A model generated the notes under the pieces. It had not been told where the DNA came from. It worked only from the letters and a program-made list of their open reading frames with translations, and did not search any database. The position numbers were made by a program, and so were the translations under genes. This document shows positions 27,145 through 37,181 of a DNA stretch of 55,590 nt, piece after piece; the stretch's first letter is position 1, and the number at the start of each line of letters is the position of its first letter. This DNA comes from Mastigocoleus sp. MO_188.B34. Its GTDB lineage: Bacteria > Cyanobacteriota > Cyanobacteriia > Cyanobacteriales > Nostocaceae. Location: assembly GCF_030065675.1 (NCBI RefSeq), contig NZ_JASJDK010000040.1:1-55590 (forward strand), written 5' to 3'.

Positions 27145-27879
27145 CTAGAAAGTAGCTGTCTTAACTAGGTCAGATGGAGTCAGGTTGGATTCTATAACCT
27201 CACCATCACGGAACCAGACAATACGCTCTGTTTGACGAGCTACCTCTGGTTCGTGGGTTACCATTACAACAGTAATCCCGCTAGCATTAAGTTCGCCAAA
27301 AATATCTAGTACTTCTTGAGTTGTGCGAGAGTCAAGCGCTCCTGTCGGTTCGTCAGCTAAAAGTACTACCGGACGGTTAACAATGGAACGAGCGATCGCA
27401 ACCCGTTGTTGTTGTCCTCCAGATAGTTGATTGGGCTTATTTTCTAAGCGATTTCCTAAACCAACTCGCTTGAGTGCTTCTGCTGCTTTTTCCAGTCGTT
27501 CGCTTTTTGGAAGACTTGCATACACCATTGGTAAGGTTACATTTTCCAATGCTGTCAATTGGGGTAATAAATGAAACTGCTGAAATACAAATCCCAATTT
27601 TTTATTACGAATATGTGCTAGTTGAGTATCATCCATTTGTGCAACATTGACGTTGTCGAGATAATAACTTCCCGAAGTAGGACGATCCAAACAACCAATA
27701 ATATTCATGGCTGTGGATTTTCCGGAACCACTGGGTCCCATAATTGAACAGTATTCACCCTGTCGCACAATTAGACTGACATCATTAAGTGCTTTGACTT
27801 CGGTTTCGCCACTACCATAAATTTTAAATATATTTTCTAAGCGGATAATTGCTGGTCTATCAGTTTTATTATTTATCAT
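27145..27879 (-). CDS. MacB/DevA/LolD-type ABC exporter ATPase
   Basis: The 244-residue protein shows Walker [11 protein letters not shown]-loop [11 protein letters not shown], signature [14 protein letters not shown], Walker [14 protein letters not shown] and H-loop MVTHEPEV. The GxxFQxFxLLP and DEPTGALDS forms are typical of MacB-type ATPases. Its membrane partner and adaptor are encoded upstream on the same strand, in the order adaptor-permease-ATPase, as in devBCA. A 306-base gap separates it from the permease gene, unusual for such an operon. It would power export of a lipid, peptide or glycolipid through the envelope. Confidence 0.9.
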   Translation of the reverse strand: MINNKTDRPAIIRLENIFKIYGSGETEVKALNDVSLIVRQGEYCSIMGPSGSGKSTAMNIIGCLDRPTSGSYYLDNVNVAQMDDTQLAHIRNKKLGFVFQQFHLLPQLTALENVTLPMVYASLPKSERLEKAAEALKRVGLGNRLENKPNQLSGGQQQRVAIARSIVNRPVVLLADEPTGALDSRTTQEVLDIFGELNASGITVVMVTHEPEVARQTERIVWFRDGEVIESNLTPSDLVKTATF

Positions 27880-28185
27880 TGTGGGAATTAGGATATTTTG
27901 AGGTTAGGGATTGGATTTAAAGTTATAAGTTCACATATTTTGACTGGAGGAGTGAATTATTTTGACAAGATTATATGAGTCCAAAGAGGGGTATCTGCAA
28001 AACACAAAAACCAGTTTTTCCCCAATTAGCACTTTAGGTTTAACTGAACCGTATTACTTAATAACCCACAACTTGGGTCAATGGTTTTGCATTAAGATCT
28101 GCTGAAGAAGAAATTTTTTCAAGACCTGATAATAAGTCTTAATCATCATGTGGGTAGGGAATTGATAAAGTCATCTTTTAAACTA
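27880..28185. other. 306-base gap within the exporter gene cluster
   Basis: No gene or strong hairpin was found. The gap separates permease and ATPase genes and might contain a separate promoter for the ATPase. Confidence 0.4.
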
Positions 28186-29403
28186 TCAAGCACTTCGTAA
28201 AGCCACAATCGGGTCAAGTTTAGCCGCGCGACGAGCAGGAACCACACCAAAAAATAAACCAATTCCACCGGACACACCAACGGTAATAGAAATAGTAATA
28301 GGGGAAATTCCTGCTTCCAAGGGAGTCAAAGCTGAAACTAAAGTTATACCACCTACACCCAATCCAGTACCAATTAAACCTCCAGCCACAGAAACAATAA
28401 TAGCTTCAATAATAAATTGCAGTAGGATATCCCTCTGGGTTGCTCCAATTGCTTTGCGCAGTCCAATTTCTTGAGTGCGTTCGGTAACGGAAACCAGCAT
28501 AATATTCATGATGCCGATACCGCCAACAAATAAAGATATACTTGCGATCGCTGCAAGCATAATTGTTAAAGCACCAGTAACTTGACCGACTGTTTCTAAA
28601 GCATCTTTTTGCGAACGAATCGTAAAATCATCTTCACTAACTATGTTATGTCGCAGACGTAGTAAATTTGCAATCTGAAACTCTGCAGCTTCCACACTAT
28701 CACCATCTTTGGCAGAAGCTACAAGATAATCTAAGGCAATACCATAGGGGGAATTTCTCCCAATAAGTCTATTTGCTGCGGTCGTGATAGGTACTAATGC
28801 TGTTTCGTCATAGTCTGCACCCACGCTAGAACCTTTGGGAGTTAATACACCAATGATTTGGAAGCTAACATTTTTGATTTGTAACTGTTTACCAACTGGA
28901 TTGCTATCACCAAATAACCTTTCTGCCAAGTCTCCACCTAAAACGGTAACTCGATTGCTGCGATCCTGGTCAATTTGGCTGAAAAAACGCCCCTTTTCAA
29001 TTTCAAATTCTCGGATTTCAGGAAAGCTTGGTGAAGTTCCAATAACATTAACGTTAGTATTTTGATTGCGGTAGGTAACTAACTGTCTGCGATTTAATTC
29101 TGGAGCAACTCCAACAACTGTAGGTACTTGAGTGGCGATCGCTTCTGCATCTGCAAGTACTAAAGTTCTAGGAATTTCAAAGGTTATTCGCTGGGTTTCT
29201 TGATTACCCGGAATCACAAATAAGACGTTTGGACCAAGAGATTCTAACTCTTTGGTGACAAACTTTTGTCCTCCTTCACCAATTCCAATCATAGCTATGA
29301 CTGAGGCATTACCAATAACAATACCTAACATAGTCAAAGCACTACGTAACTTATTTGATAGCAGGGTTCTTCCCGCCATTTGGATGCTTTCAAGAAAGTT
29401 CAT
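28186..29403 (-). CDS. MacB/FtsX-type ABC transporter permease
   Basis: The 405-residue protein has the MacB topology. An N-terminal membrane helix starts within LRSALTMLGIVIGNASVIAM, then a large periplasmic MacB_PCD domain (about 50-275) follows, then three C-terminal helices (about 280-300, 335-360 and 370-395). The motif VTERTQEIGLRKAIGATQRDI is the FtsX-family coupling segment. Unlike E. coli MacB, no ATPase domain is fused; the ATPase is a separate downstream gene. The start overlaps the adaptor stop by four bases, so the two are translationally coupled. Mechanotransmission-type exporters like this push substrates into an outer-membrane channel such as TolC/HgdD. The substrate is unknown. 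Confidence 0.92.
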   Translation of the reverse strand: MNFLESIQMAGRTLLSNKLRSALTMLGIVIGNASVIAMIGIGEGGQKFVTKELESLGPNVLFVIPGNQETQRITFEIPRTLVLADAEAIATQVPTVVGVAPELNRRQLVTYRNQNTNVNVIGTSPSFPEIREFEIEKGRFFSQIDQDRSNRVTVLGGDLAERLFGDSNPVGKQLQIKNVSFQIIGVLTPKGSSVGADYDETALVPITTAANRLIGRNSPYGIALDYLVASAKDGDSVEAAEFQIANLLRLRHNIVSEDDFTIRSQKDALETVGQVTGALTIMLAAIASISLFVGGIGIMNIMLVSVTERTQEIGLRKAIGATQRDILLQFIIEAIIVSVAGGLIGTGLGVGGITLVSALTPLEAGISPITISITVGVSGGIGLFFGVVPARRAAKLDPIVALRSA

Positions 29404-30869
29404 TTATTTTGCTCCTCCCGTGCTTTTTTGATTCTGTACTCTTCGGGAGGACTCAAAAATACTCGTTCCCCTGTTTGCAAACCTTCAAGAATTAGTGTTT
29501 CGTTTTGAACTTGCGAACCTATTGTTACTTCACGAAATTGGGGTTTATTGTTTCCATCCGGAACTAAAACTCCATTTCTACCTTTCTCTGTCAGGATTGC
29601 TACTGTTGGTATTAATAAAGCATTATTGACTTCATCTCCTAGAAAGGTCAAATCTACATTCATCCCAGAACGCAATTTATCCGTACCAGTTTCAATGGTG
29701 ACCCTCACCTTAAATAAAGTTACACCTTCTTCTTTGACTGCTTCTGGAGAAATCAAGCGCACGCGACCTTTAAAGACTTCATCAGGATAGGTGTCAGCAA
29801 CAATTTCTACAGCTTGTCCCGTTCTAATTCTGCCGATATCAGCTTCAGTCACATCGGCTAAAATTTCTAATCCTTGGGCTAGAGCAACAATAGAACTAGA
29901 AGTTGCTGAAGCACTAGTCGAAGCTGAAGTATCTGGAGTAACAAACGCACCTGCATCTGTATACTTCTGAGTAATAACCCCAGAAAAAGGTGCACGAATA
30001 ATTGTATTTTCTAAATTAACCTGTTCCGTTTTTAACTGAGCTTCAGATGCCGCCACAGCAGCACGTCTTTGAGCTATTTCTTCTGGGCGAGAACCTTTTT
30101 CTAACAACTTAAGTGCTTCACGAGCTTCTGCAACAGATGCTTCTAAACGAGCAATTTCTTCCGAACGAGTACCACTTTCTAGCAAAGCCAGCCTTTTCTC
30201 TGCTTCTTGTAAATTAGCTTTAGCTGTATTATCTTCACTAATGTATTGATCCAATGTATCTCTTTGTACTGCGCCTTCCTTGTGTAATGCTCTGTAACGG
30301 CGCAGTCGCTCGCTACTTAAATCAACTCTAGCTTTTACTGATGCCACTTGGGCTTTGGCTTGAGCAATTTCTTGGGGACGATTTCCTACTTTAGCTGCTG
30401 TTAAACGTGCTTCAGCTTGTCTTAATCGAGCTCTGGCTTGGGAAATTTCTTGGGGACGACTACCATTAATAGCCTGTTCCAATTGTGCTTTAGATTGTCC
30501 CAAATTAGCACGAGCTTGTAAAATTCTTGCTTGTACATCTGCACTATCCATCCTGGCAATAATTTGCCCTTTCTTCACTCGAACGCCTTGTTCTACATAT
30601 AAACTTGTCAGAGTACCTTGATTTTTTGGACTCAGGTTGACGCTTTTTATTGGTACAGCCCTACCACTTGCCTCAATCCGCAAAGTAACATTTTTCGCAG
30701 TAACAGGAACAGTTAGTTGAGTAATATTTTCTTTGCGATTGCCACGACTTACAATAGTGTAGGCTGTTGTTGACCCAATAATTAAGGTTACGCTGATAAT
30801 TCCACCTATCAACCAACGTAATGGGTATTTAATTTTGCCAATCAAGGGAACTTCTATGGGTGTAGCCAT
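29400..30869 (-). CDS. HlyD/MacA-family periplasmic adaptor with extended coiled coil
   Basis: The 489-residue protein has an N-terminal membrane anchor (about residues 18-40, WLIGGIISVTLIIGSTTAY). A split lipoyl domain follows (SLYVEQGVRVKKGQII and IRAPFSGVITQKYTDAGAFV), enclosing a long helical hairpin, then the beta-barrel and membrane-proximal domains. The hairpin contains four diverged repeats of about 22-60 residues, each opening with G-x-R-(P/S)-(Q/E)-E-I: NGSRPQEI, VGNRPQEI, SGTRSEEI and KGSRPEEI. A low-complexity TSASTSASATSSS insert lies after the second lipoyl half. It bridges the permease to a TolC-like channel. It overlaps the permease gene by four bases and is first in the cluster, so the promoter is upstream of 30869. 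Confidence 0.92.
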   Translation of the reverse strand: MATPIEVPLIGKIKYPLRWLIGGIISVTLIIGSTTAYTIVSRGNRKENITQLTVPVTAKNVTLRIEASGRAVPIKSVNLSPKNQGTLTSLYVEQGVRVKKGQIIARMDSADVQARILQARANLGQSKAQLEQAINGSRPQEISQARARLRQAEARLTAAKVGNRPQEIAQAKAQVASVKARVDLSSERLRRYRALHKEGAVQRDTLDQYISEDNTAKANLQEAEKRLALLESGTRSEEIARLEASVAEAREALKLLEKGSRPEEIAQRRAAVAASEAQLKTEQVNLENTIIRAPFSGVITQKYTDAGAFVTPDTSASTSASATSSSIVALAQGLEILADVTEADIGRIRTGQAVEIVADTYPDEVFKGRVRLISPEAVKEEGVTLFKVRVTIETGTDKLRSGMNVDLTFLGDEVNNALLIPTVAILTEKGRNGVLVPDGNNKPQFREVTIGSQVQNETLILEGLQTGERVFLSPPEEYRIKKAREEQNK

Positions 30870-31477
30870 AATAGCAACTTTGTAATAATGCCTTGTTAAA
30901 TAATTTCTACATTTGAGAAATATGACTTTCCCAATTTTTGTTTTTCGAGTAAATAATTTGTTTTACTTTTTTATGTTAACTTTTAAAGCTCTGATTGTTT
31001 TTTGCCCTGCCAATCATTCTTCCTACTGAAGAATTAAAATATACTTATTTTTGCTCTGTATCAGTTAATTATTCTTCCCTTGTGATGTTTTTCCTACTTC
31101 TGCCTATTGATTGCAGATAGATATTGAAATTTTGACATTATTGCCCGTAAATTGAATAAAACTGCTATATTATTGGCTGAAATTTAAATGCAAATAAAAA
31201 GTATAAAAACCAACTAAAAATCATTCATCGTGTTAATAAAGTAAAAAATACCTTTGAACGTTATTTGAGATTTATTTTCTTCAAATTCTTCAAGTAATTT
31301 GAATTTACAAGTAATATTTCTGTTTTTGAGGCGACTCGGTTGTTAAATTGGATATGAGACAGTTAGTTTTTATTTATTCCGTGTTAATTGTTACTGCGTA
31401 AATGTAGTTTCTGTCAGGATCTAATTAATAACTATCTGTAAATTAATTGTTGTAACAATGGAACAAACCTGATATAG
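30870..31477. other. Divergent intergenic region (0.6 kb)
   Basis: This separates the exporter cluster and the TPR gene and should contain both promoters. It is AT-rich, with no recognised repeat or RNA. Confidence 0.4.
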
Positions 31478-32464
31478 ATGACCGTAAAAATGTCCTTTGA
31501 CTCTCTCCATAAATCGTTTAACCTATCTGAAAGATTATTTAATGTCTGGCAGCGACGCGGTAATGTGCCAAAAAGGATAGCTTTAGTTTCTGTAATGATA
31601 GGTTGTAGTTTCTGTGGTGGGGTAATTCCAAGTGCGAATGCCCAAGCACTAGTACCTCATACGCTCCAACTTGATCGCAACAAATTAGAACAGCAAGGCT
31701 TAAGCTTAGCACAGGAAGCTGCTCAAATAGCACAGTTTCAGCCATCACCTGACATGATTCAGCAAATGGCTTTACCAAGGGCAAAGCTTGCATCTCAACT
31801 AGCCCCGAAAAATGATAAAGTTTGGTTTCTATTGGGTGGCTTATATTTACAAACTAAAAGCTTTGATAATGCAGCATCAGCCTTGGGAAGAGCAAAAACT
31901 CTCAACCCTAAAAATGGAGACATTCTTTTTGCTTTAGGTTCGGTTTATTTTCAGCAGGAAAAATATCAAAAGGCAGTTGTTTATTACCAAAGTGGTTTAA
32001 AATTGAAACCTAAAGATCCGGAAGGGTGGTTTGATTTGGCAAATGCAAATTATATGCTAGGCAAGCATCCGGAAGCTATTTCCCAGTACGAAAAAGCAAT
32101 ATCCCACAATAAAAAATTCTGGCCCGCAATAAATAATATTGGTTTAATTTTGTACGAACAGGGTGATGTTTCTGGGGCAATGAATAAGTGGAAAGAAGCC
32201 ATTAATAAAGCAGAAGAAACCAAACAACCAACTGCAGAACCTCAATTGGCACTAGCCGTTGCACTTTATGCTAGAGGTGACCGACAAAAAAGTATCGCAA
32301 TTGGAGAAAAAGCACTCCGCACAGATGGACGTTATGCTCAACTGGACTTTCTCAAACAAAATCTCTGGGGTCAACGTCTTTTGTTAGATACCGAGCAGTT
32401 CTTGCAGCTTCCTCAAATTCAGGCAACTCTCCAGCGCAATCGTAATTTACCACGGCCCAGATAA
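31478..32464 (+). CDS. Exported tetratricopeptide-repeat (TPR) protein
   Basis: The 328-residue protein has a basic N-terminus and a hydrophobic segment at about residues 33-54 (IALVSVMIGCSFCGGVIPSANA), which ends in a plausible signal-peptidase site. At least four TPR units follow, for example VWFLLGGLYLQTKSFDNAAS, ILFALGSVYFQQEKYQKAVV, GWFDLANANYMLGKHPEAIS and AINNIGLILYEQGDVSGAMN. A fifth, looser unit contains LALAVALYARGDRQKSIA. TPRs form protein-binding scaffolds, so it probably acts in a periplasmic or thylakoid-lumen complex. The N-terminal region before the signal is longer than usual (30 residues), so the true start may be Met5 or later. A strong hairpin terminator follows at 32600. 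Confidence 0.82.
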   Translation: MTVKMSFDSLHKSFNLSERLFNVWQRRGNVPKRIALVSVMIGCSFCGGVIPSANAQALVPHTLQLDRNKLEQQGLSLAQEAAQIAQFQPSPDMIQQMALPRAKLASQLAPKNDKVWFLLGGLYLQTKSFDNAASALGRAKTLNPKNGDILFALGSVYFQQEKYQKAVVYYQSGLKLKPKDPEGWFDLANANYMLGKHPEAISQYEKAISHNKKFWPAINNIGLILYEQGDVSGAMNKWKEAINKAEETKQPTAEPQLALAVALYARGDRQKSIAIGEKALRTDGRYAQLDFLKQNLWGQRLLLDTEQFLQLPQIQATLQRNRNLPRPR

Positions 32465-32928
32465 AATTTATTGCCACTGGCTTATTGCCACCTGCCATTA
32501 GTCAGGAACATCATATCTATCCAGACAACATTTGCACCAAGAATTCACATCTAGCATTCACACATTTCTGTCAAGTCATTCCAGTTCTAGAATATTATGA
32601 GGGGCAAGTAGAAAACTTGCCCCTAAATTGTCTTTTATTAGCACCTATATGGAGTTAAGCCTGAAACTAACATTTTTTGCGATCTTAGAGCAAAAACCTT
32701 GCATATCTCATACGAGGAAAAGTATATGTGTATTACTTGCTCAAAGGCTTTACTTGGTAGTACATATACATTAATCTACTAAAAAATTCACTCGACATAG
32801 TTGACGAGCAATTGTTAGTGACATAGGTTGTTAAATTAAGGACAAAGAATGCAAAAGTTCTAGAATTTCTGGAAGCCTTATCGAGGTCAAGGGTAGAATT
32901 TCTTCAATAATGAAGATAATGTATTTCT
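32465..32928. other. Convergent intergenic region
   Basis: Besides the TPR-gene terminator it has a second weak hairpin, tttttgc...gcaaaaa at 32674-32696. No gene was found. Confidence 0.4.
32600..32624 (+). terminator. Terminator after the TPR gene
   Basis: A perfect 10-bp GC-rich stem, aggggcaagt / acttgcccct, encloses a 5-base loop and is followed by aaattgtctttt. It lies 135 bases after the stop codon. Confidence 0.65.
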
Positions 32929-33336
32929 TTAACCGCTGTTTTTCTCAGGTAGCAGCGCCACAATTTGCTCGACAAATTGTTGATGATCGACAATTGGCTT
33001 CGAGATATAACTGTCTGCGCCACTTTGCTTGAGAAAATTTTCGCGATCGCCTTCCATTGCGTGGGCTGTCACCAAGATTACTGGCAAAGAAGCCGTTTGA
33101 GGATCGGATTTTAACATCTGTGTAATTTTAATCCCATCAACAGACTGACCTTGATAAACGCTTCTAGATAGGGAAACATCCATTAAAATTATGTCTGCTT
33201 CTCCTGCTTGAGCAATTCTGATGACTTCATCCACATTTTCAGTGTGTTTAACATCCAGACCACCGCGTTTTGTCAAAATTTTCGAAAAAACGCGAGCATT
33301 AATTAGATCGTCTTCGACAATTAAAACTGTTCTCAT
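32929..33336 (-). CDS. Stand-alone receiver-domain response regulator
   Basis: The 135-residue protein is a single CheY-like receiver with no output domain. The acidic pair is Asp9-Asp10 (LIVEDDLINARVF), the phospho-acceptor is Asp53 (IILMDVSLS), and the conserved Thr and Lys lie in ILVTAHAM and SYISKPI. A loop insertion after the phospho-site (SRSVYQGQSVDG) matches the DivK/PatA-like receivers common in cyanobacterial multi-kinase relays. ATG 33336 is preferred over a GTG two codons upstream. No kinase is adjacent. It is divergent from the gyrA-type gene. Confidence 0.88.
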   Translation of the reverse strand: MRTVLIVEDDLINARVFSKILTKRGGLDVKHTENVDEVIRIAQAGEADIILMDVSLSRSVYQGQSVDGIKITQMLKSDPQTASLPVILVTAHAMEGDRENFLKQSGADSYISKPIVDHQQFVEQIVALLPEKNSG

Positions 33337-33612
33337 GAGCACTTAATTTTTTATACCCAATCTTAATCTTAAAAGTACATGCGGACATGAGGGTAAATAC
33401 CACTTAGTCCAATTTCATATTATGTACGTGCCTCTTTTTAATAATCAATCTAGTAGGACTCGATCAAGGATAAAATTACTGATTTTTATTTTGAAAGCAT
33501 CAATATTTTGTAATCAACGCCACTTCATCCGCTATGCTGTGGTTTATGCTGTGGTTGCTGCTATGTTAATTTATCGCGATTGTTGTGTAGTTAAATTTCA
33601 GGTTAAAAGCTC

Positions 33613-36114
33613 ATGGCAAAACAATTAAACCTTCTCTCACCGGGACAGGTGATCGTCACAGCCCTGCACACCGAGATGCAACAATCGTATCTCGAGTATG
33701 CCATGAGTGTGATTGTGGGGCGAGCACTACCGGATGTGCGTGATGGCTTAAAGCCAGTTCACAGGAGAATTTTGTATGCAATGCACGAATTGGGACTGAC
33801 ACCAGATCGCCCTTATCGTAAATGTGCTCGTGTAGTGGGGGATGTCTTGGGTAAATACCATCCCCACGGCGATCAGGCTGTGTATGATGCCTTAGTCAGG
33901 CTAGTACAAGATTTTTCCAGTCGCTATCCTTTGCTGGCCGGACATGGTAATTTTGGTAGTGTGGACAACGATCCACCGGCTGCAATGCGTTATACAGAAA
34001 CTCGCCTTGCACCTGTGAGCCATGAAGGAATGCTTTCGGAAATAGGGGAAGAAACAGTAGAGTTTATCCCTAATTTTGATAATTCCCAAGCAGAACCAAC
34101 GGTATTACCAGCACAGTTACCTTTTTTGTTACTTAATGGTTGTGCTGGGATTGCTGTTGGGATGGCAACAAATATTCCACCGCATAATCTCAATGAAGTT
34201 GTAGATGGATTAATTGCCTTAATTGATAATCCTAATCTATCTGACGATAAATTATTTGAGTTGATTCCAGGACCAGATTTTCCCACCGGTGGGGAAATTG
34301 TTGGAAAATCAGGAATTCACGAAGCTTACAAAAGTGGTAGAGGGAGTATTTTACTGCGGGGAGTAGCCCAAATTGAGGAAATACCAGGCGGACGCGGAAG
34401 CAAACGTCGAACAGCAATTGTAATTACTGAATTACCTTACCAAGTAAATAAAGCCGGTTGGATTGAAAAAGTTGCTGATTTTGTCAACCACGGTCGGCTA
34501 CAGGGTATTGCTGATATTCGTGATGAAAGCGATCGCGAAGGAATGCGAGTGGTAGTAGAATTAAAGCGGGATGCAAACCCCCATGAAGTTCTCCAACGTT
34601 TGTACCAATTAACCGCATTACAAGGTAATTTTGGAGTTACACTTTTGGCTTTGGTAGAAGGTCAGCCCCGACAATTATCTCTTCGACAAGTTTTACAGGA
34701 GTTTCTTAATTTTCGAGAGCATACTCTTAACCGCCGCTATACCCACGAACTGCAGAAAAAACAAGGTCGGTTACATTTAGTATCTGGCTTACTCAAAGCT
34801 TTGGTAAATATTGATTTAGTTATAGAAGTTTTGAGATCAGCTGCTGATGGTAGTACAGCAAAAATGACTCTTGCGAACGAACTAGATTTAACTCAAGAAC
34901 AAGCCGATGCTATTTTGGCAATGCCATTGCGACGCTTAACAAATTTGGAACAACAGAACTTACAACAGGAGTCAGAAGAGTTAGAAGCACAGATAAATAC
35001 ATTACAAAAATTACTTAACGACCGTCGGGAACTTCTTAAGGCGCTCAAAAAAGATTTACGTTCTCTCAAACGCAAATATAGTGACTCCCGTCGTACTAAG
35101 ATAATAGAAAGCTATAAGCCCAATTCTCCTCAAGGGGCAAGTAAACAAAAAAACTTCAGGGGACAAACTTCATCACTGCAAGTACCACCCCAAGAAGTAA
35201 GATTGGAATTTAGCCAAAGGGGATATGTGCGACGCCTTCAGAACACAGGGAAGAAGTCAAAGGCTGAAAGTGTGATGCCTGATAACGACTTTGTAGTCCA
35301 AAGTATGATCGCCAATACCCAAGAAGATTTACTCGTTATTACTAGTGGAGGTAAAGTATATCCGATTACAGTAGGGGATATTCCTCGTAGTAATGGAAGA
35401 TCGGCAAGGGGAACTCCTTTAATAACTTTACTTAGCCCAAGTGCACAAAGTAATCAAGAAAACATTATCAATCGCTTTATTCTACCGGAAAACCCGGAAA
35501 ATAGTGAAATAATTCTTGTCACCAGACAGGGCAGAATCAAACGTCTTTCGGTTGCCGAAATGTCTAACCTTACCCGTCGCGGTGTCACCATCATTAAACT
35601 CAAGGATGACGACGAATTGCTATGCGCCCAATTTATTAATGCAGGGGAACAATTAATTTTGGCTAGCTCTGGTGGAAGATTGCTGCGCTTTGAAGTTAAT
35701 GATGAAGAAGTATCGGTGATGGGGCGTACTGCTATGGGTTTGCAGGGTATGCGTTTGGGCAAACAACAAAAATTAATTGCTTGTATCAAATTAATTGCAA
35801 ATCAAAACTTACTGCTGGTAACGCAACAAGGGTATGCAAAGTGCATTAACCTCAGTAAAGTGAAATTGGCTCATCGAGGTGATTTGGGTGCCCAATCCCT
35901 GAAGTTTGCAATTAAAACAGATAATTTGGCTGGTGTTGTTCAAACAAATAATGATACTGAAATCGGTCTAGTAACCAACCATCAACGTCTAGTCAGATTA
36001 TCCGTTGAAAATATTCCTCTGTCTAGAAAAGATGATAAAGGAAAAATGAGCGTGCAACTCAACCGTGATGAACAAGTGATTACGGCAATCCCAATCACAA
36101 CTACTAAAAGTTAA
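33613..36114 (+). CDS. gyrA: DNA gyrase subunit A / topoisomerase IV subunit A-type protein
   Basis: The 833-residue type IIA topoisomerase A subunit carries the breakage-reunion domain with catalytic Tyr127 ([10 protein letters not shown]). A coiled-coil tower follows, and then a six-bladed beta-pinwheel C-terminal domain starting near residue 535. The DNA-gate helix reads [14 protein letters not shown]: Gln88 stands where E. coli GyrA has the quinolone-site Ser83. The GyrA box (QRRGGKG) that wraps DNA is not recognisable; QNTGKKSK stands at its position. Cyanobacteria commonly encode two A-type subunits, and this one may be the ParC-like paralogue, so the gene symbol is provisional. A 12-bp stem terminator follows directly. 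Confidence 0.88.
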   Translation: MAKQLNLLSPGQVIVTALHTEMQQSYLEYAMSVIVGRALPDVRDGLKPVHRRILYAMHELGLTPDRPYRKCARVVGDVLGKYHPHGDQAVYDALVRLVQDFSSRYPLLAGHGNFGSVDNDPPAAMRYTETRLAPVSHEGMLSEIGEETVEFIPNFDNSQAEPTVLPAQLPFLLLNGCAGIAVGMATNIPPHNLNEVVDGLIALIDNPNLSDDKLFELIPGPDFPTGGEIVGKSGIHEAYKSGRGSILLRGVAQIEEIPGGRGSKRRTAIVITELPYQVNKAGWIEKVADFVNHGRLQGIADIRDESDREGMRVVVELKRDANPHEVLQRLYQLTALQGNFGVTLLALVEGQPRQLSLRQVLQEFLNFREHTLNRRYTHELQKKQGRLHLVSGLLKALVNIDLVIEVLRSAADGSTAKMTLANELDLTQEQADAILAMPLRRLTNLEQQNLQQESEELEAQINTLQKLLNDRRELLKALKKDLRSLKRKYSDSRRTKIIESYKPNSPQGASKQKNFRGQTSSLQVPPQEVRLEFSQRGYVRRLQNTGKKSKAESVMPDNDFVVQSMIANTQEDLLVITSGGKVYPITVGDIPRSNGRSARGTPLITLLSPSAQSNQENIINRFILPENPENSEIILVTRQGRIKRLSVAEMSNLTRRGVTIIKLKDDDELLCAQFINAGEQLILASSGGRLLRFEVNDEEVSVMGRTAMGLQGMRLGKQQKLIACIKLIANQNLLLVTQQGYAKCINLSKVKLAHRGDLGAQSLKFAIKTDNLAGVVQTNNDTEIGLVTNHQRLVRLSVENIPLSRKDDKGKMSVQLNRDEQVITAIPITTTKS

Positions 36115-36115
36115 A

Positions 36116-36147
36116 TTAACCCCCGTTTCATTAACAACGGGGGTTAA
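36116..36147 (+). terminator. Strong terminator after the gyrA-type gene
   Basis: A perfect 12-bp stem, ttaacccccgtt / aacgggggttaa, with an 8-base loop begins two bases after the stop codon. Confidence 0.8.
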
Positions 36148-36380
36148 TTACTCCTATCCCGACGGAAAATTACCTAATTGAGTAAGATGGGAAAATATGG
36201 CGGGTATGGGAATAAAAGGAGAATTTTCATAGGCAATCTTAGAGTTGTAGGGGAGTAACAATTCTAATGACTGTAATAGGATACGGAAATTGATTTTATA
36301 TGCCCCTCCTTATATGTTGGTGGGGATTATTTTAAGCATTGCTGAGATATGAATTGCATTCTTTGCACAATTAAGAACCT

Positions 36381-36514
36381 TGTGGAGACGCGATATTATG
36401 ACCTTAGGATCACACAGTACCTAGAGCCTGCGGCGTCGGCGTAAGCCTTGTGCATTCGTAGTTAGACGCGTCCAAACCGGTACGCTAACCGCTAGGCGTT
36501 AACGCGTCTCTACA
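36381..36514. repeat. 134-bp element with tgtggagacgcg terminal inverted repeats
   Basis: The left end tgtggagacgcg (36381-36392) is matched by an inverted cgcgtctctaca (36503-36514) with one mismatch. The interior is GC-rich (cctgcggcgtcggcgtaagcc and gctaaccgctaggcgttaacgcg). Its ends share gagacg with the palindrome at 40329, suggesting one family of mobile repeats. Confidence 0.65.
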
Positions 36515-36862
36515 GCCACTATCAATACTTTTATTCAGCAATGTCTTATTTTAGATACGTATATTTTCACAGTTATTCTTCAAATAGTAGTATTCAAAAC
36601 TGACCAGTATGAGTCAGTACATTATCTTTTAATTAAAAAACCTAAACAATTTACAACAATCTTGAAAGAAAGCTAGTGCAAACGAGCTTCGATTGGCTCT
36701 ATCCAAAGGATGATACTTATTCAAAAATCACCAAATAATATATATGTCAATGTTGAGTAATAAAAATATAAATTTAAATGGCATATTAGATGTCGAATGT
36801 TATAAAATTTAACTTAAGTAATCAAAACTTTACTTAATTTAATTAACTTTGGAGATCTAGTT

Positions 36863-37042
36863 ATGACAGATTCAACTAAAACTGTTGCCCCCGTAGCAGA
36901 AGAACGTAATGCTTGGCGTTGGGGCTTTACTCCCCAAGCAGAAATCTGGAATGGTCGTTTAGCAATGATTGGTTTTGTGGCAGCTGCTCTAATTGAAGTA
37001 TTTTCCGGACAGGGGTTTTTACACTTCTGGGGTATCCTGTAA
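36863..37042 (+). CDS. hli: High-light-inducible protein (HLIP/SCP)
   Basis: This short gene encodes 59 residues. HLIPs are single-helix chlorophyll- and carotenoid-binding proteins of the thylakoid that protect photosystem assembly under high light. The chlorophyll a/b-binding signature is clear: [20 protein letters not shown], starting at residue 26. Its Glu27, Asn30 and Arg32 are the pigment and salt-bridge residues, and the following residues form the membrane helix. The preceding AWRWGFTPQ is also typical. GGAG lies 8 bases upstream of the ATG. It stands between the gyrA-type gene and the convergent sigA, with its own bidirectional terminator at 37091. Confidence 0.95.
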   Translation: MTDSTKTVAPVAEERNAWRWGFTPQAEIWNGRLAMIGFVAAALIEVFSGQGFLHFWGIL

Positions 37043-37090
37043 ATTTTCTGGTAATAATGTTTGTTACATTAACTGTTACGTAAATAAAAA

Positions 37091-37123
37091 AAAACTGGGA
37101 GTCTTTAGCACTTCCAGTTTTTT
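37091..37123. terminator. Bidirectional terminator between hli and sigA
   Basis: The stem actgggag / cttccagt (one G-U pair) is preceded by a long A-run and followed by a T-run. It therefore works for hli on the plus strand and sigA on the minus strand. Confidence 0.8.
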
Positions 37124-37181
37124 CATTTTGATAAGTAAACTATATATAGGCGCAACTTGCTGCGCCTGAACATAATATTTT

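Larger units (their letters stand above)
36115..36862. other. Intergenic region before hli
   Basis: It holds the gyrA terminator, the inverted-repeat element at 36381-36514, and presumably the hli promoter. No other gene was found. Confidence 0.45.

Noticed and set aside
33422-33628. 68-codon frame before the gyrA-type gene
   Set aside because: It runs out of frame into the gyrA start and lies in its promoter region.
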